Positions 34,960 to 46,530 of a stretch of DNA of 64,000 bases are shown here, in pieces. Source of the stretch: Sialis fuliginosa (taxonomy: Eukaryota > Arthropoda > Insecta > Megaloptera > Sialidae); contig OY540819.1 in NCBI GenBank assembly GCA_961205875.1, positions 10,232,501 through 10,296,500 on the forward strand, in the 5' to 3' direction. Each line of letters begins with the position of its first letter. Within the stretch, counting starts at the first letter, position 1. The notes below the pieces were generated by a model. It was not told where the DNA came from. It worked only from the letters and a program-made list of their open reading frames with translations, and did not search any database. A program made the position numbers and the translations under genes.

Positions 34960-35298
34960 ATACTCCCCAAGCTATTATTATTCGCAACGTGCGCGATGAC
35001 AGCGCCGACTAGCGGTTACAACTAGGACGGGCTTTAACATAGATGTCAAAACGAAAAGTAATTAAACAACAATAAAATATAGTAAAAAATATATTTTTTA
35101 GTTGATTCTTTATAACAATAGTGTGGTTATTCATGTTGACCTTTCTATTTTTAGTTAAAAATTAACCCGCCACAAGTTCCTTTTTGGCCACCTCGTGCGC
35201 ACTGCGATCAATTTCGTTTCCCCCACCACCTACTTCGCACTCAGTCAATAAAAACAATACAAGATAGAGAAATATGTTTTGGACAAATATTGAACGAT
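34960..35298. other. No gene identified
   Basis: Mixed composition: 34975-35035 and 35165-35250 are GC-richer (CACCTCGTGCGCACTGCG). No frame or repeat is recognised. Confidence 0.3.
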
Positions 35299-35420
35299 CT
35301 TGAGGCATCCGTGGTGATCTTGATATGGATCTTGACTTCTGGGTTTAAGCCGCGCCCTCAAGATGTCCACTGCAATGTGTGACGAAACGTTGGTCAAATC
35401 GTGAAGGGTTTAAAGTGAGA
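35299..35420 (+). repeat. Dispersed repeat E, copy 2
   Basis: CTTGAGGCATCCGTGGTGAT followed by CTTGATATGGATCTTG matches the start of 21027 onward almost base for base. After about 40 bp the copies diverge, and this one continues with TTTAAGCCGCGCCCTCAAG. Confidence 0.7.
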
Positions 35421-35774
35421 TTTCAGATGGCGCTATCAAAAGTATTATTGGTGGATGTTATCTTCGTCTTTGTTTTTAATGGGAGCTTTGTTTTTTATTG
35501 CAAAATCGTGTTTCCAACAAACAAACAAAACTTCGATATGGCGAGGAAGTAAAAATGTGACGCTAATATAATAAATAAGTTGGAGTTACTGGTATTAAAT
35601 TAAATTAAAAAGCTGAAATTGTATGTAATCTCATTTAACGATTTAATTTCACTGTTTATTACCCGAAACTAAAACCAACCACTGTGTATAATATACAGTT
35701 TTAGTTCCCAGATTTTATGCACCACTGCAATATAGAAATAAAATCAAGCACAAAGCAAAGCTAGTAAAATTACA

Positions 35775-35960
35775 GCAACCAGTAGAGGTGGTGGTAGTAT
35801 AGTGAGAGTGGTGTTTGATTTTTAGACGCAAGCTGACACGACGCCAACCAGAGTGACGTCATTAGTCGCACCGGAAGTGCGCGTCTGCTCATCACGGCGG
35901 ATCATTGTCGTCGTTTCCTTTGTTTTGTGTTCATCACAGATGTCACTAACTATCTCACCT
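35775..35960. promoter_or_regulatory. Candidate promoter or enhancer with CRE and ETS sites
   Basis: A balanced-GC island. A perfect CRE TGACGTCA lies in AGAGTGACGTCATTAG (about 35852-35859), and 8-9 bp further comes ACCGGAAGTGCG, a canonical ETS site. CRE plus ETS is a common promoter-proximal pair, but no transcript start or coding exon can be tied to it. The 82-codon frame starting here has no recognisable domain. Confidence 0.4.
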
Positions 35961-36031
35961 GTTTGCTACGCATTTGCACAATTGTTATTTAACTACAGAT
36001 TATATGTGTGTATATACTTACATTTTTTTTA

Positions 36032-36360
36032 CTTTGTTATATCCATGTATATGAAATATATGTGTAGATATAGTGAAGCCGATGTTTTTTTCGAAAACTA
36101 GATTTTGATGGAATAATCCATTTTAACCTTCCCTAAATCCATTCTGACTATTTTCGCCATGATGTCTGTGCGTCTGTTTGTAAGTCTATAAGCGCTGTAA
36201 CTCAAATATGACAAATCGTAGAAGAATGAAATTTTATAATTAAGATTAATTTTTGTCTGTCAAGAAAACCTCATTTTTTTGAAAACGATTTTTGAATTTT
36301 TCGAATTAATTTAGAGAAAAATGGTCAAGGTAAAAATTGTAGGTAATATTTATGTTCTAT
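36032..36360 (+). repeat. Dispersed repeat G, copy 2
   Basis: It matches 11205-11500 in order: CCATGTATATGAAAT, TCTATAAGCGCTGTAACTC, AAATATGACAAATCGTAGAA, AATTTTTGTCTGTCAAGAAA and GAGAAAAATGGTCAAG. This copy is longer in the middle. Confidence 0.75.
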
Positions 36361-36418
36361 TAATTTTTTTGAAAAAAAATTAATTATAATTCAAATGGTT
36401 TATAGCAGAGAAGAAATA

Positions 36419-36540
36419 TCTGCCATAAGTGTCACGGGACTTTCTTATACGTATTACAGAGATTGAACAATGTGCGTGTTTGCAATATGTACCATGGGAC
36501 TTTCTTATACGCAATACTGAGAGTGAATATAAATAAATTA
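36419..36540 (+). repeat. Two-copy 60-bp tandem repeat
   Basis: GGGACTTTCTTATACG occurs at 36436 and 36496, exactly 60 bp apart, with related flanks (AAGTGTCAC / ATGTACCAT before; ATTACAGAGA / AATACTGAGA after). Confidence 0.75.
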
Positions 36541-37368
36541 TAGATAATAATATTTTACCTAAAACATTTTATTCTTATACGCATTCAAAAATAGCACTTA
36601 ACGAAAAATCCTTAAAAAATTAATCCTAGCTATAAAATTTCACCCTTCTATATTCTGCTCTTTTTGAGTTGCAACTCGAATTAAACAAAATCATACATTT
36701 CTATTATAGTTACTTCTATTCAAATAATAGTTTATTTCCGAAACTTACAACCCCTTCGGCCGGTCCTGAGTAATTCAATAATATACATATGCATATAATA
36801 ACAATAAATAGTTATCACCGTCCAGCAATAATCCGTAGTGAAATTCTCATGTCATAAATTAACACATAATAATTAATTAAAAGCTCATGATCTAAAGTAT
36901 GTCGTTTAATTATTTATGGAACATACAGTTGTAGAACTGGTGATAGTATCACTTAATTGTTCTCATAAAATGATGTACAACAGGTAATATATGTCATTGT
37001 CGGATTAACACATTAATTATTACAGATTGTTTATAACGAACATATGCATTTTGTATATATTTTATAATACGACTTTTTTATTAACATTTAAATTGTGTTT
37101 ACGTTAATAGATTGTTTGTTTATGTTACATATTGTACACGTATAAATTAGATTTCCAATGAAAAATATACATAAGCATTTGCATAGAGAGATTACCAACA
37201 TGACAAATGTAGTAATTGTGTTTATTCTCTTTATTGCATTGACAATTCAAAATCAATAAAATGTTCAAGTTAATGATCGCATTTATTTATGTATGTAAAA
37301 TAAGCACTAGGTATGACGATTAAAGATTGATTTTATAGTTAATCAATTTTTACTATACTCTATTTCAT
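36541..37368. other. AT-rich sequence, nothing identified
   Basis: No feature supported. Confidence 0.4.
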
Positions 37369-37453
37369 TTAAGAATGCAGTAGTTGCCATGGTTTTTGAC
37401 GGTAAAATGCACGATTCGTACCGTCAAAACCCCGGAAACCACTGCATTCTTAA
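37369..37453. mobile_element. TTAA-flanked 85-bp hairpin (mini-MITE or RNA hairpin)
   Basis: GAATGCAGTAGTTGCC on the left arm pairs with ACCACTGCATTC on the right, and TTTTTGACGGTA pairs with TACCGTCAAAA, leaving a 14-base loop. TTAA lies at both limits (37369-37372, 37450-37453), and the pairing weakly continues outside. TTAA flanks suggest a piggyBac-type miniature. The size and near-perfect stem would also suit a small-RNA precursor. Confidence 0.6.
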
Positions 37454-37498
37454 TTGAAATCGATTTTTACTAGAATAGCATTAATTGTTTATTCTAAC

Positions 37499-38068
37499 TA
37501 GGGACTTGAACCTGAACCCGAACTGAACCGCTATATTTCAAAGTTAACGAACCTGAATCTGAATCCGAACCTTTTCAAGGATAACCGATAATCATATATT
37601 TTTAAAGGTTCAATAAATTATGATTTTTAAGAAATTATAAAAAGTACTAACTCGAAATCTGTTTGAATTTTATGCTATGATGTGAGTTATCAAGTCCATT
37701 ACTAAAATTTACAATTTTTTAATTTTATAACTAATATTACATTTCAATTTGCAAAAAAAAACTGAAAAGTAGAGATTTCAATCTTTAAAATGTAATTTTA
37801 TTTTTTGCCCATTTTTCTTACCATATTTTATAGGTTAATAATGTTTTTTCTTTTTCAGAAAATATTTTATTTGTTAATTATAATTATTTTTTTTAGAACA
37901 AAATAATTTTTTTTCAATTACAAACTTGAACCCAAACCCCAACCTGAACCTTGAAAAAATAACGGTTTTTGAACCTAAATAGTATGCAAAATACTTAACC
38001 TAAACCTGAATTTATATTGGAACTCGTACCGAACCCGAACCATAAATAAATTCAGGTTCAAGTCCCTG
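37499..38068. mobile_element. hAT non-autonomous element with 8-bp duplication
   Basis: The left end is TAGGGACTTGAACCTGAAC and the right end is CAGGTTCAAGTCCCTG, with ATTCTAAC duplicated on both sides (37491-37498, 38069-38076). The subterminal zones are packed with GAACC/GGTTC repeats (CCCGAACC). At 570 bp it has no transposase. The exact duplication makes the class call firm. Confidence 0.9.
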
Positions 38069-38076
38069 ATTCTAAC

Positions 38077-39879
38077 CTCTGTGAACAAAATGGAATAATG
38101 CAATTCGTAAAAGCTTTTCGGAACGTACTTACATTTTATGATGTTGGTAATCCTGCTGCATGGTTTTATTTTATCTGACGATGATCTTATATAATTTATC
38201 ATATTCTATGGAAGAGAAAAGTGTTCGAAAATAAAATCCGTGGTATCAAATTGTGTCCCAAAATTGTGGCTAACAAAAAAGCGCATGTTACAGACATTAC
38301 TGCTTTCTCCGATTATATCTGTTTTGTCAATTCTTCGTTATTGAATTGTATAAATGAACATTGTTATGTACTAATATATCCACTCTCACAAAGGTCATTT
38401 CGAAACGTTTTTGATGCACGTAAATAAAAATAAAAATATCGTTACATATATTTTTAATGAAAAAAAGTAATTTAACATTTGATTGGTTAATTAGATACAA
38501 CTTCCAATAAAATCTAAAAAAAAACATTTTTCAACTAAACTACAAATAATTTTTTGCAGTGTTTTTGTTAAATTATAATTAAAATAAAAGTTTAATACCC
38601 ATGAGCTATTTTCTATAACGTTGTAAACTTTATATTGAATGAAATTGAATTCGTTGTGGGTTGATACATGATACATTAATGCATTATAGTGTTCAAATAT
38701 GCGTTATAAAAAATTATTTGTATTATTTTGAATCGATCTTACCCGAATTGATAATTCAGTCACGATTTTTTCATGAATCGGTTTTTTTGCTTTGAGATCT
38801 GGAAATCGGAACCTTTAAAACCCTACAGCTATTTCATGATTATCTGGCATAAATTCTTTTTTGTTACGCATTGCAGTAAATATTTTACTGAATTTACAAC
38901 TAAGATGTATATTTTTTTAATTAGCAACCGCTCAGTTTAATGGAAATATGTATAATTAAAAGTATAAATATAACACTCTATATAACATGCAATATGCCAT
39001 GCATACACGAATTTTAAGTTAACCAGTGACATATACATAGATTGTATTGTTCTAAATGTACATCTCTGGAAAGCATCCAGGCAATCATTGCCAAATGGAC
39101 TTTTGCTCCTGCTAATGCAGTTTGCGAAATTTTCATCAAGGAACTAGTAATCCTTAATTAGGATATTTGACAGCATTGATAATAAGTTATAAAATGTTAT
39201 ATACATAAATATACAATCAAGTGTTTTTTACGTAAAATAAGTCAGTATTTTATTCATAATCCTAATTAAAACAATAATTTTTAACTTGATTGTCACGTGA
39301 TTACAAACGCGTCTGACACATCTGACTATAAAAAACAAGTTACACAGTCAAAATACCACGTGACTTTGAATAAGCATTATGAACGGGAATTTTCAATTGA
39401 ATAGAAAAATATTTTTCGAGCGTTTTTCGGCATTATTTTGGAGAAAAATATACAATTTACAATGTATTTTTAAAATTGTTTTTCAATTTCTTTTTGCATT
39501 GAGTTCAAGAGGATACCTTGAGAAGAGGGGGGGGGGATATTTTTCTCTGAAAATTCCTCTCGAAGAAAAATTTCTAAATTCAGAACTATAAATATAATGC
39601 ACCTCTGAGACGAGACTTTTCCACAAAGAACAAAGAACCACGAAAGAACTTTTGGTAAAATAAATCTCGTCTCGATATAAGCCGTTCTCTCCATCATTTC
39701 AAGTCTAAATTCAGTATCGTATGAAGTCCTATTCAAAAGCCATCGATATCGGTTGTATATAAACCTTTTAACATAAAATGTTTCGACTGACCTAAAACAT
39801 CTATCTACAAACTCCAATACACATGGAAACCTATGAATTCGCTATAGTTTCATTTATATCTCAATACACATAAACAAAA
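38077..39879. other. No gene identified
   Basis: AT-rich. Several 60-115 codon frames occur on both strands (38221-38427, 39379-39591, 39470-39817) with no recognisable domains. 38740-38822 contains ATCGGTTTTTTTGC and AATCGGAACCTTTAAAACCC, perhaps a decayed hAT end. A G10 run lies near 39527. Confidence 0.3.
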
Positions 39880-39949
39880 AACAGTGTACGATTCTTTTTC
39901 CAACATAAACACACATTCAACTAATCAGACTATATTAACCCAACACTCA

Positions 39950-40160
39950 CACACACAGTGTAACTGCGCAACCGATATACGCCAATGGAGAGCAATATAC
40001 AGAGAGAGTGGAGCCCCGTAGTGTGAGGTTACAGATAGCCATTGTTTACAGCGTGCGAAGCTTCTATAAATCACGGTGGAAACAACAAACATCAGTCTTG
40101 CGGGGGAGTACGAGGGCCCGCCGCCTCATTCAAGCTCGCCACCTTTAGCTGCTCGGATTT
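39950..40160. promoter_or_regulatory. Candidate regulatory island (forkhead/SOX-like motifs)
   Basis: A sharp balanced-GC island. GCCATTGTTTACAGCG holds overlapping SOX-like CATTGT and forkhead-like TGTTTAC cores, and AACAACAAACATC follows. GAGGGCCCGCCGCCTC is the most GC-rich stretch nearby. No coding frame. Confidence 0.35.
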
Positions 40161-40345
40161 AATTTAGATTGTTGCTTGTTTTAATGTAAAAATGTTATAC
40201 GCTTTTATTTTAAAACTATGTATAATACAGGCCAGAGGTTTTCAAAAGGTGCGATATTACTCTTTTGTATGTATTAAATCATGCAAGAGGGATTAAAGCG
40301 TTATGATATTCAAACAACTGAAACTCTTTCAAATGGCATTAATAC

Positions 40346-40400
40346 CAGTGGCGTGGCGTGAAATTTTTTATAAGGGAAGCAATCCTCCCCCTCCTATTAA
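40346..40400 (+). mobile_element. hAT-like terminus (CAGTGGCGT type)
   Basis: CAGTGGCGTGGCGTGAAATT followed by a C-rich CCTCCCCCTCC matches the pattern at 22614 and 57417. The far end was not located. Confidence 0.4.
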
Positions 40401-40599
40401 CAAAAAAAACTATGAAACACATTAAAATATAATATATATACATATATTTATATAGTAAATAAATGATTCTACGTCTTATTTTATTGTATTTTAGTCGATA
40501 TTTGTATGACGAGTTGAAGTTCACTATAGGAAATTTCACTAAAAAATTTCAAATATTCGATTTCTTTTAAAGTATGTTTATTGTATAGAAAATGACGTG

Positions 40600-41082
40600 A
40601 AAAGTTGAAATTTTCAAACCGCAGGTCTGTATCTCAAACCGTTCCCGAGATATAGCCTCTCAAAATTTTAGTTTTTTCAAATTTTTGGAGAAAAAAGGCC
40701 CATAACTTTTGAACAGGTGGTCGGAATTGATTTTAGTTCACGGATTTGAAATAAGCGTGTCAAAATCTATGTAATGACATGTATAATACTTTAAAATCCG
40801 ACAAAAAAATTTTCATCAAAAATCGATATTTTTTTAAGGTATACCCCTTTGAATTTTTTCGATTTTTCGCGAAATTAATTTTTTCGAGTTTTAAGGTCTT
40901 ATACATGTAATTATATAGATTTTGACACGCTGATTCCAAATCCGTCAACTAAAATCAATTCCGACTGCCCGTTCAAAAGTTAAAGTCATTTTTCTTCAAA
41001 TTTTTGAAAAAACTGAAACTTTGAGAGGCTATATCTCAAGAACGGTTGAAGATACAAACTAGTTTCAATTAACTTATTTTAA
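40600..41082. mobile_element. Long foldback element
   Basis: Two arms of roughly 220 bp are reverse complements over about four bases in five and meet near 40848. Matching blocks include GAGATATAGCCTCTCAAA/TTTGAGAGGCTATATCTC and GTGTCAAAATCTAT/ATAGATTTTGACAC. CGGAATTGATTTTAGTT and AACTAAAATCAATTCCG also match. Terminal duplications are not clear. A transcript would fold into a long hairpin. Confidence 0.75.
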
Positions 41083-41857
41083 AATAGGTCCAGCCCAAAC
41101 TCCTGGACGTAGAAAAGTAAAATTTAACAGGTATTCATTTTATGGCATAACATTTGACACTTGGAAAAGGGTGTAAAAATGTTTTATTTTGCACAACTGC
41201 TTATACCAATGAAAGTTAATTTCAAAATAAAATTAAAAACGTTATAACCTTAGCGATAATAGAACCTTCAAATTGTTTTCTGTATTTTTTTATGACATAA
41301 GGTACAAACAGGTCCGAGCTACAAATTCATTCTTCTAGATTGTTTTGTTTTCTATTTTAATCCCATACAAATAGTACCACAATGATATCACGTGTTTATA
41401 TTGTCTAACGTGACTTGACTAAATTAAATAATTTTGTAAACATGTAGCGAATCACTGGTTAAAAACTGCTATAAAGTGTTTGTTGAGTTTTTTACATTTA
41501 AGAATATTATTTCTTGTTTTAATATAAAAATGCAATATATTATTTTCATACTTTAATATATACGAGAGCGTTTTTTTCCTACAATCTTTTAGTCTGGACG
41601 TTTTGAAACGTCAGTCAAAATAATTATTTATTATAGTAGTAAAATTATTTAACAACACTGCTCTAGTAAAAATATACTTTAAATAAGTAACTATTTTCTT
41701 TAAATTTTTGTTTCAAAGGTCGATGTACCAAAATTAAAACATGCAAGGAATTCCAATGCCTGTCTTTGAAAATAGATCAGAATCATGTAATTTATAGAAG
41801 TAGTGAACTGATAATGATAATAGTAAAAACATGGAAGTCAAATTAATTAACTTGTGG
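41083..41857. other. AT-rich sequence, nothing identified
   Basis: No feature supported. Confidence 0.4.
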
Positions 41858-42228
41858 TAGGGTCGAGCGGGGTAAATATGAAACACCAAAAAAAATGTGG
41901 TAAAAGTGAAACAAGCTTGCAACTAAAAAACTAATTTGTTTATAGGAGAATTATAAAAACTGACATCATCATTAAAGGTTTGTTAAAGCGACTTAAAAAT
42001 ATGAATCGCCTAATAAGTGATGTGTCACCCCTACAGATTTCCCTGTTAGTCGATGTCAAAACGTGTGAATTAAATTTTAATCCTTTGCACATAACTTTCT
42101 TTATAGCTCAAAAGTTACAATTTCACATTGATATGCCACAAATAAGATAAATCAAAATTGCCTTTGTAGCTTTTCTTTTAATTTTTCGAGAAATATTTTC
42201 CATTAGAGGCCTGTTTCACTTTTGCCCA
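41858..42228. mobile_element. Possible miniature inverted-repeat element
   Basis: TAGGGTCGAGCGGGGTAAAT followed by ATGAAACA is answered by TGTTTCACTTTTGCCC. The match is partial, and I see no clear target duplication. Confidence 0.3.
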
Positions 42229-42321
42229 AATTATATATAATTATATATAATGGGAATTAAATAGTATATATAAATAATCTTGATACCTGCATGTTAAGTA
42301 GAAATCAACGATTTATTATTT

Positions 42322-42690
42322 ATTACGTCTGACAATCTGTCTGTCCGTCCGTTAAGACACTTTTTTCAGTAACGGCTAGAGATATCAAGTTGAAATTAGT
42401 ATTAAATAATAAATATCAAGATTCTAGGTCAACGGGAAGTAACCCTATAGGTCTTGATGATCAGCGAGTCAGTCAGTCTGTCAATATCAAAATACGCTTT
42501 GAAAGGCCGTATTTTTGAGTTACATAGAAACTTGAATTTATACAGGAATATGAGGCTGTAGATCTTAGTACTTATTTGATATTAATTTCAACTGTTCCTG
42601 AGAATAAAGGGTCTTGACGGACAGACAGACGGACAATAAAGTTATATTATAAAGTTTCCGCTTTTCATTTTGAAGTACGGAACCCTAAAA
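42322..42690 (+). repeat. Lepidopteran-type dispersed repeat L, copy 3
   Basis: CTGTCTGTCCGTCCGTTAAG near the left and CTTGACGGACAGACAGACGG near the right are inverted repeats with AAGTTGAAATTAGTATTAAA-type sequence between. It ends AAGTACGGAACCCTAAAA as in copies 1 and 2. Confidence 0.7.
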
Positions 42691-42879
42691 ACGTCTCTTC
42701 GTTTTAATAGGTACACAGAAAAATATACCTGCTATACTAAACTTTTGGATGGTAGTGTATTTAAAATAAATTAATCTATTCATAATTATCATAATATACG
42801 CTTGTATTCATACGTGTAGGTACATCCATACATGGACTATAGAGATTGAAAGATAATATAATACGTAATGTGTTTTCTT

Positions 42880-43200
42880 TAGAGTGGGGAAGGCCGGACC
42901 TGCTAAAATAATGGTTAGCAAGACGCGCGTTCACAAAGACGCATTGCCCGGGAGTGGCTGGGTAGACCGGCGGGCGGCTGGATGTGTATGAAGACAATAA
43001 GTTAATGGGTATTGTGTGGAGAAATTTATTCGTATAATGGATGCAATTATTTGATAGGCGGCGAGCGAAGGGTTAACTTGTATGTCACGGTGAGTTAGAG
43101 ACGAGTCCTCGTGAATCCTGCCGTAGAAGGATTATTCGGTGGTGAGCTGGTAATTGCAGAGCGCTTTATCAAAAGACGCCTTTACATAAACTAGACCATA
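42880..43200. promoter_or_regulatory. Candidate regulatory island with TCF-like site
   Basis: The longest balanced-GC island in this half. It includes GACCGGCGGGCGGCTGGATG, GCGGCGAGCGAAGGGTTAAC, GACGAGTCCTCGTGAATC (a palindrome) and GCGCTTTATCAAAAGACGCC, a TCF-like core inside an imperfect palindrome. The 73-codon minus-strand frame is unrecognised. Confidence 0.4.
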
Positions 43201-43590
43201 TATGTGTATATATGTGTGTGTGTGTGGCTTCTATTGTTCGCATGAACTAATAGGTTGCATTATTGTGATGCGATTTTAAGTTTTAATTATCTTTAAGATA
43301 TTAATCTAGTATCAGTGTTTTGTGAACTAAATATACTGCAAAATAAATGTTGACTGATAAATATCTATTATGTATATCATATACCCAATATTAATGTAAG
43401 GTGTCACGCAGCTGGAAAAAAATAGAAAAAATATATAGATATTATAAAAAACTATTCCAGTAAGTCACACACAAATTTTGTGATTGCACTAATATTCAAA
43501 CTTAACGAAAAAAAAAATGAAGGTTAGGATAAGTTTTCAGGTTAACCGATTTTTTCAATAAATTACCTTAGTGACATCAAGTCATATTTA
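43201..43590. other. AT-rich sequence, short TG run
   Basis: A short (TG)n run lies near 43205-43226. Nothing else is supported. Confidence 0.4.
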
Positions 43591-43934
43591 ATTTTTGGCT
43601 AATACGGAGTGTATGGGTGTCCTCTGTAAGACTTATCAATAATAGTTATTCAGAATAGAATTGATTCTCTAATATTATACATATTAACTGTCTTTGGTTT
43701 GAGTTGATTAGTTTTGGGTTGGTTAGTTTTTGTTAGGTTCGGTTAGGTTAAAAATGGGGAATCAATATCCGCCACAACAAACTGTTTTAAAATAATTCTA
43801 TCAAATAAAATAAATATGATGGTAAAAATGTTCTAGTCACACATGCGCATCAACTCTATTCTAAATTACTACATACGTGATTTTTAATAATTCTGACAGG
43901 GGACACCCATATACTTCGTATTTACCAAATTTTT
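43591..43934. mobile_element. Inverted-repeat miniature element
   Basis: Arms of about 85 bp: GGAGTGTATGGGTGTCCTCT at left is answered by GGGGACACCCATATACTTCG at right, with TTTTTGGCTAATACGG outside and TTCAGAATAGAATTGAT/ATCAACTCTATTCTAAA inside. ATTTA flanks both sides (43586-43590, 43935-43939) and may be a target duplication. The spacer holds a TTGGTTAG-rich stretch. Confidence 0.7.
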
Positions 43935-43939
43935 ATTTA

Positions 43940-44496
43940 ATTCGGTCTACTCATCCAAAAGTTATTAATATTTTACAAAAATATCAATCAAAATCAAATC
44001 TCGCTCCATAGGGGTTAATTATTAAGGGCTGAAATAAGTAACTATAAAAAATAATTAGCGTGAAGGTACTTTACCCATTCTTACACCCCCCTATCAAGAA
44101 TCAAGCACAATTGCATTATTAAAAATTCTTTAAATTTAACACGGTAATCGCCAAGCTAGTTTGAGTTAAAATTTCCCACAAGACCAAGTTAAATTAATAG
44201 CAATACTGAAAGAAGGACGAGACACTGCCAAAAATAAAGGAAAAAGGATTACAACCAATTGTGTTAACTGCAAACAATAACCCTTTATGTTTCTGAAATG
44301 TATTCGCCAAAACTATAAAATTTCTATTTATTTATTTTTTTCCCACAACGCCATGATTTTTGCAGAATATGGTCATCAGAGGCCAAATTGTTAATTTAAT
44401 GTTTTGCATAGATCAACAAACGTGCATAGCTGACTTGAAAACGAGGAGTATCAGCCATATATGTCTGACACGGGCGTTTAAAGTCTCGATGATGCC
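43940..44496. other. AT-rich sequence, nothing identified
   Basis: No feature supported. Confidence 0.35.
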
Positions 44497-44812
44497 AAAA
44501 ATATGCGGCTGACATGACGATTAACGTATTTATAAATTTGTACAATTCTGAGATCGTGACAACAATCGACAATTAATTCCTGCCAAATAAACGTTTCATC
44601 CTAATCCGACCCCTCTTATATAAGGTCTACCTATGTAAAAAATGAACATAGACAATGAAAAATATGCGGCTAACGTGGCGATTAACGTATTTATTTTGTA
44701 CAATTCTTAGATGGTGACAACAATCGACAATCAATCCCTGCCAAATCCTAATCCGACCCTTCTTATATAAGGTCTATTTAGGTAAAAAATTAACATAGAC
44801 AATAAAAAAAAT
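44497..44812 (+). repeat. Tandem duplication, about 161 bp
   Basis: AAAAATATGCGGCTGACATG (44497) recurs as AAAAATATGCGGCTAACGTG (44658). The whole unit follows in both copies, including GTGACAACAATCGACAAT, CCTAATCCGACCC and CTTATATAAGGTCTA. The second copy is slightly shorter through small deletions. Confidence 0.9.
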
Positions 44813-46257
44813 TCAAATAATTTCTTATAACTTATTTTTCATAAATACTTTGGTCAAATTTCCTTTTAATTATTATATTCATCTATAAAATTAAATATAT
44901 TCTAAATATTCATCGTCATATATCGTACTTCAGAATCTAATTACATTTTTCTTAAACACAACTACATGATATTCAATAACAAAAAACATTTTAATTAAAA
45001 CCAATACTTATTCAATTATCGTTTACTTTTAATTAACAAAAAATAGAAATTAAATTGACAGATTAATCAGTGTAATGTTTCAAACTAAAAGTGACCTCAA
45101 ACTATTAGTAGCAAGTTTTACAAGTTAACTTTCTTATAAACTAATGTAACATAGTTTGCCTGCACGCTACAAATGCTTTAAAAACAAAAAAGGTTTATTT
45201 TGATTGTTTTCTAGCTTTAACAATAATAATATAATATAAAAAATGTATTATTTTCTTATATTAGACTATTATATGAATGCAGACGTCATCGAAATTAAAA
45301 TCTAGATATTGCTTTATAGGTATATTTATAGTACTTTAAAGATCTATACTACTATAATTAGAAATATTAATAATTATAATTACAATAATAATAAAAACAA
45401 AAATAAAAGAGAAAAAAAATTGTGCATTCATTATTTCTAAAAACCTCAAAACTATAATTTTCCAAGCCTCATCTCACGTCTCAAAGATATTTAATAAAAT
45501 ACATAATAATAATAGTTTATTCAAATTTTTTAATAAATTATCGTCAAATTTGATTCGTATATACCTACTATTCTTGAAATTTTAACAAAACAATTTTTAT
45601 ACTTTATAATTGGAATTATTAAACTTCTTATATGTACATATTATTATATAAACTATATTATACAAGATAATTAAATATTCCATTACTTTCAAGTACTATA
45701 GCATTCACTTCCGTTTCAATTTACAATTAATATTACATTTAAATACACAAAGTTAAGAAACCAACGACAAACTCAAATATCATTGCGAAACTCTTGAACC
45801 TATATTATTTATAGTTGACAAATATGCTACATTAGAATTTTTCATTATAAAAATTTTCATACGAATATAACAAATTCAAATCCGTGGAAAAGTTATGATA
45901 GTATAAGTCTTACTACAAAGGTGTAAGTTAAATAATGCAGAGCAGAGAACTAATGAGAATATTTTGAAAAGAATTCTTCCTTTGATGTGGTAATTTTAGA
46001 AAGAATAAACAACTTTATTAGATTTTATAAGTGATTCAATTTCCATGAGGATAATTTAAGTATAAATTAGTGTAATTTAAAATTAAATATATTCGATCCT
46101 AGGCTTTCGTGGTTGTTATCTTATTTGAACATGATTTTTAAACATGTGAAGAACGTCACGATAGTATCAAATATATACAATCAAAAAGTAAAATCAATTT
46201 TGAAAAAATTTCATTAGACTACAAAACAGGGGGGGGGGGTCTAGCATAGTCTTTCTT
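44813..46257. other. AT-rich sequence, nothing identified
   Basis: Very AT-rich over 1.4 kb. A G10 run lies near 46230. No frame or repeat. Confidence 0.4.
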
Positions 46258-46530
46258 TTAAAAAAAATGCCAAGTAAATGCACAGTACTTCCTCGTGCTA
46301 AATTCTCCAAAGGTACTTAATTATTGAACACTTTAAATAAAAACCGATAGTATTTCAATCTAAATATAAATGCGTATGACAAGGATTCGGGAGACAGACT
46401 CATACATAAACACACAGACAGACAGACATACATGGAACTGAAACTGTTTGTCTTAACCTGAAACGGAAAGATCAATTTAAAATTCTAAAATCGGAGAACA
46501 ATTTTTTGTCTCATTTTAAAAATAATGTCA
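46258..46530 (+). repeat. Dispersed repeat F, copy 2
   Basis: It runs ATGCCAAGTAAATGCACAGT, ACTTCCTCGTG, AAACCGATAGTATTT, a CACAGACAGACAGAC run, CTGTTTGTCTTAACCTGAAA and TCGGAGAACAATTTTTTGTC. The right end is shorter than in copies 1 and 3. Confidence 0.8.

Noticed and set aside
39470-39817. 115-codon minus-strand frame as a gene
   Set aside because: Opposed by a 70-codon frame on the other strand and crossed by a G-run; no recognisable motif.
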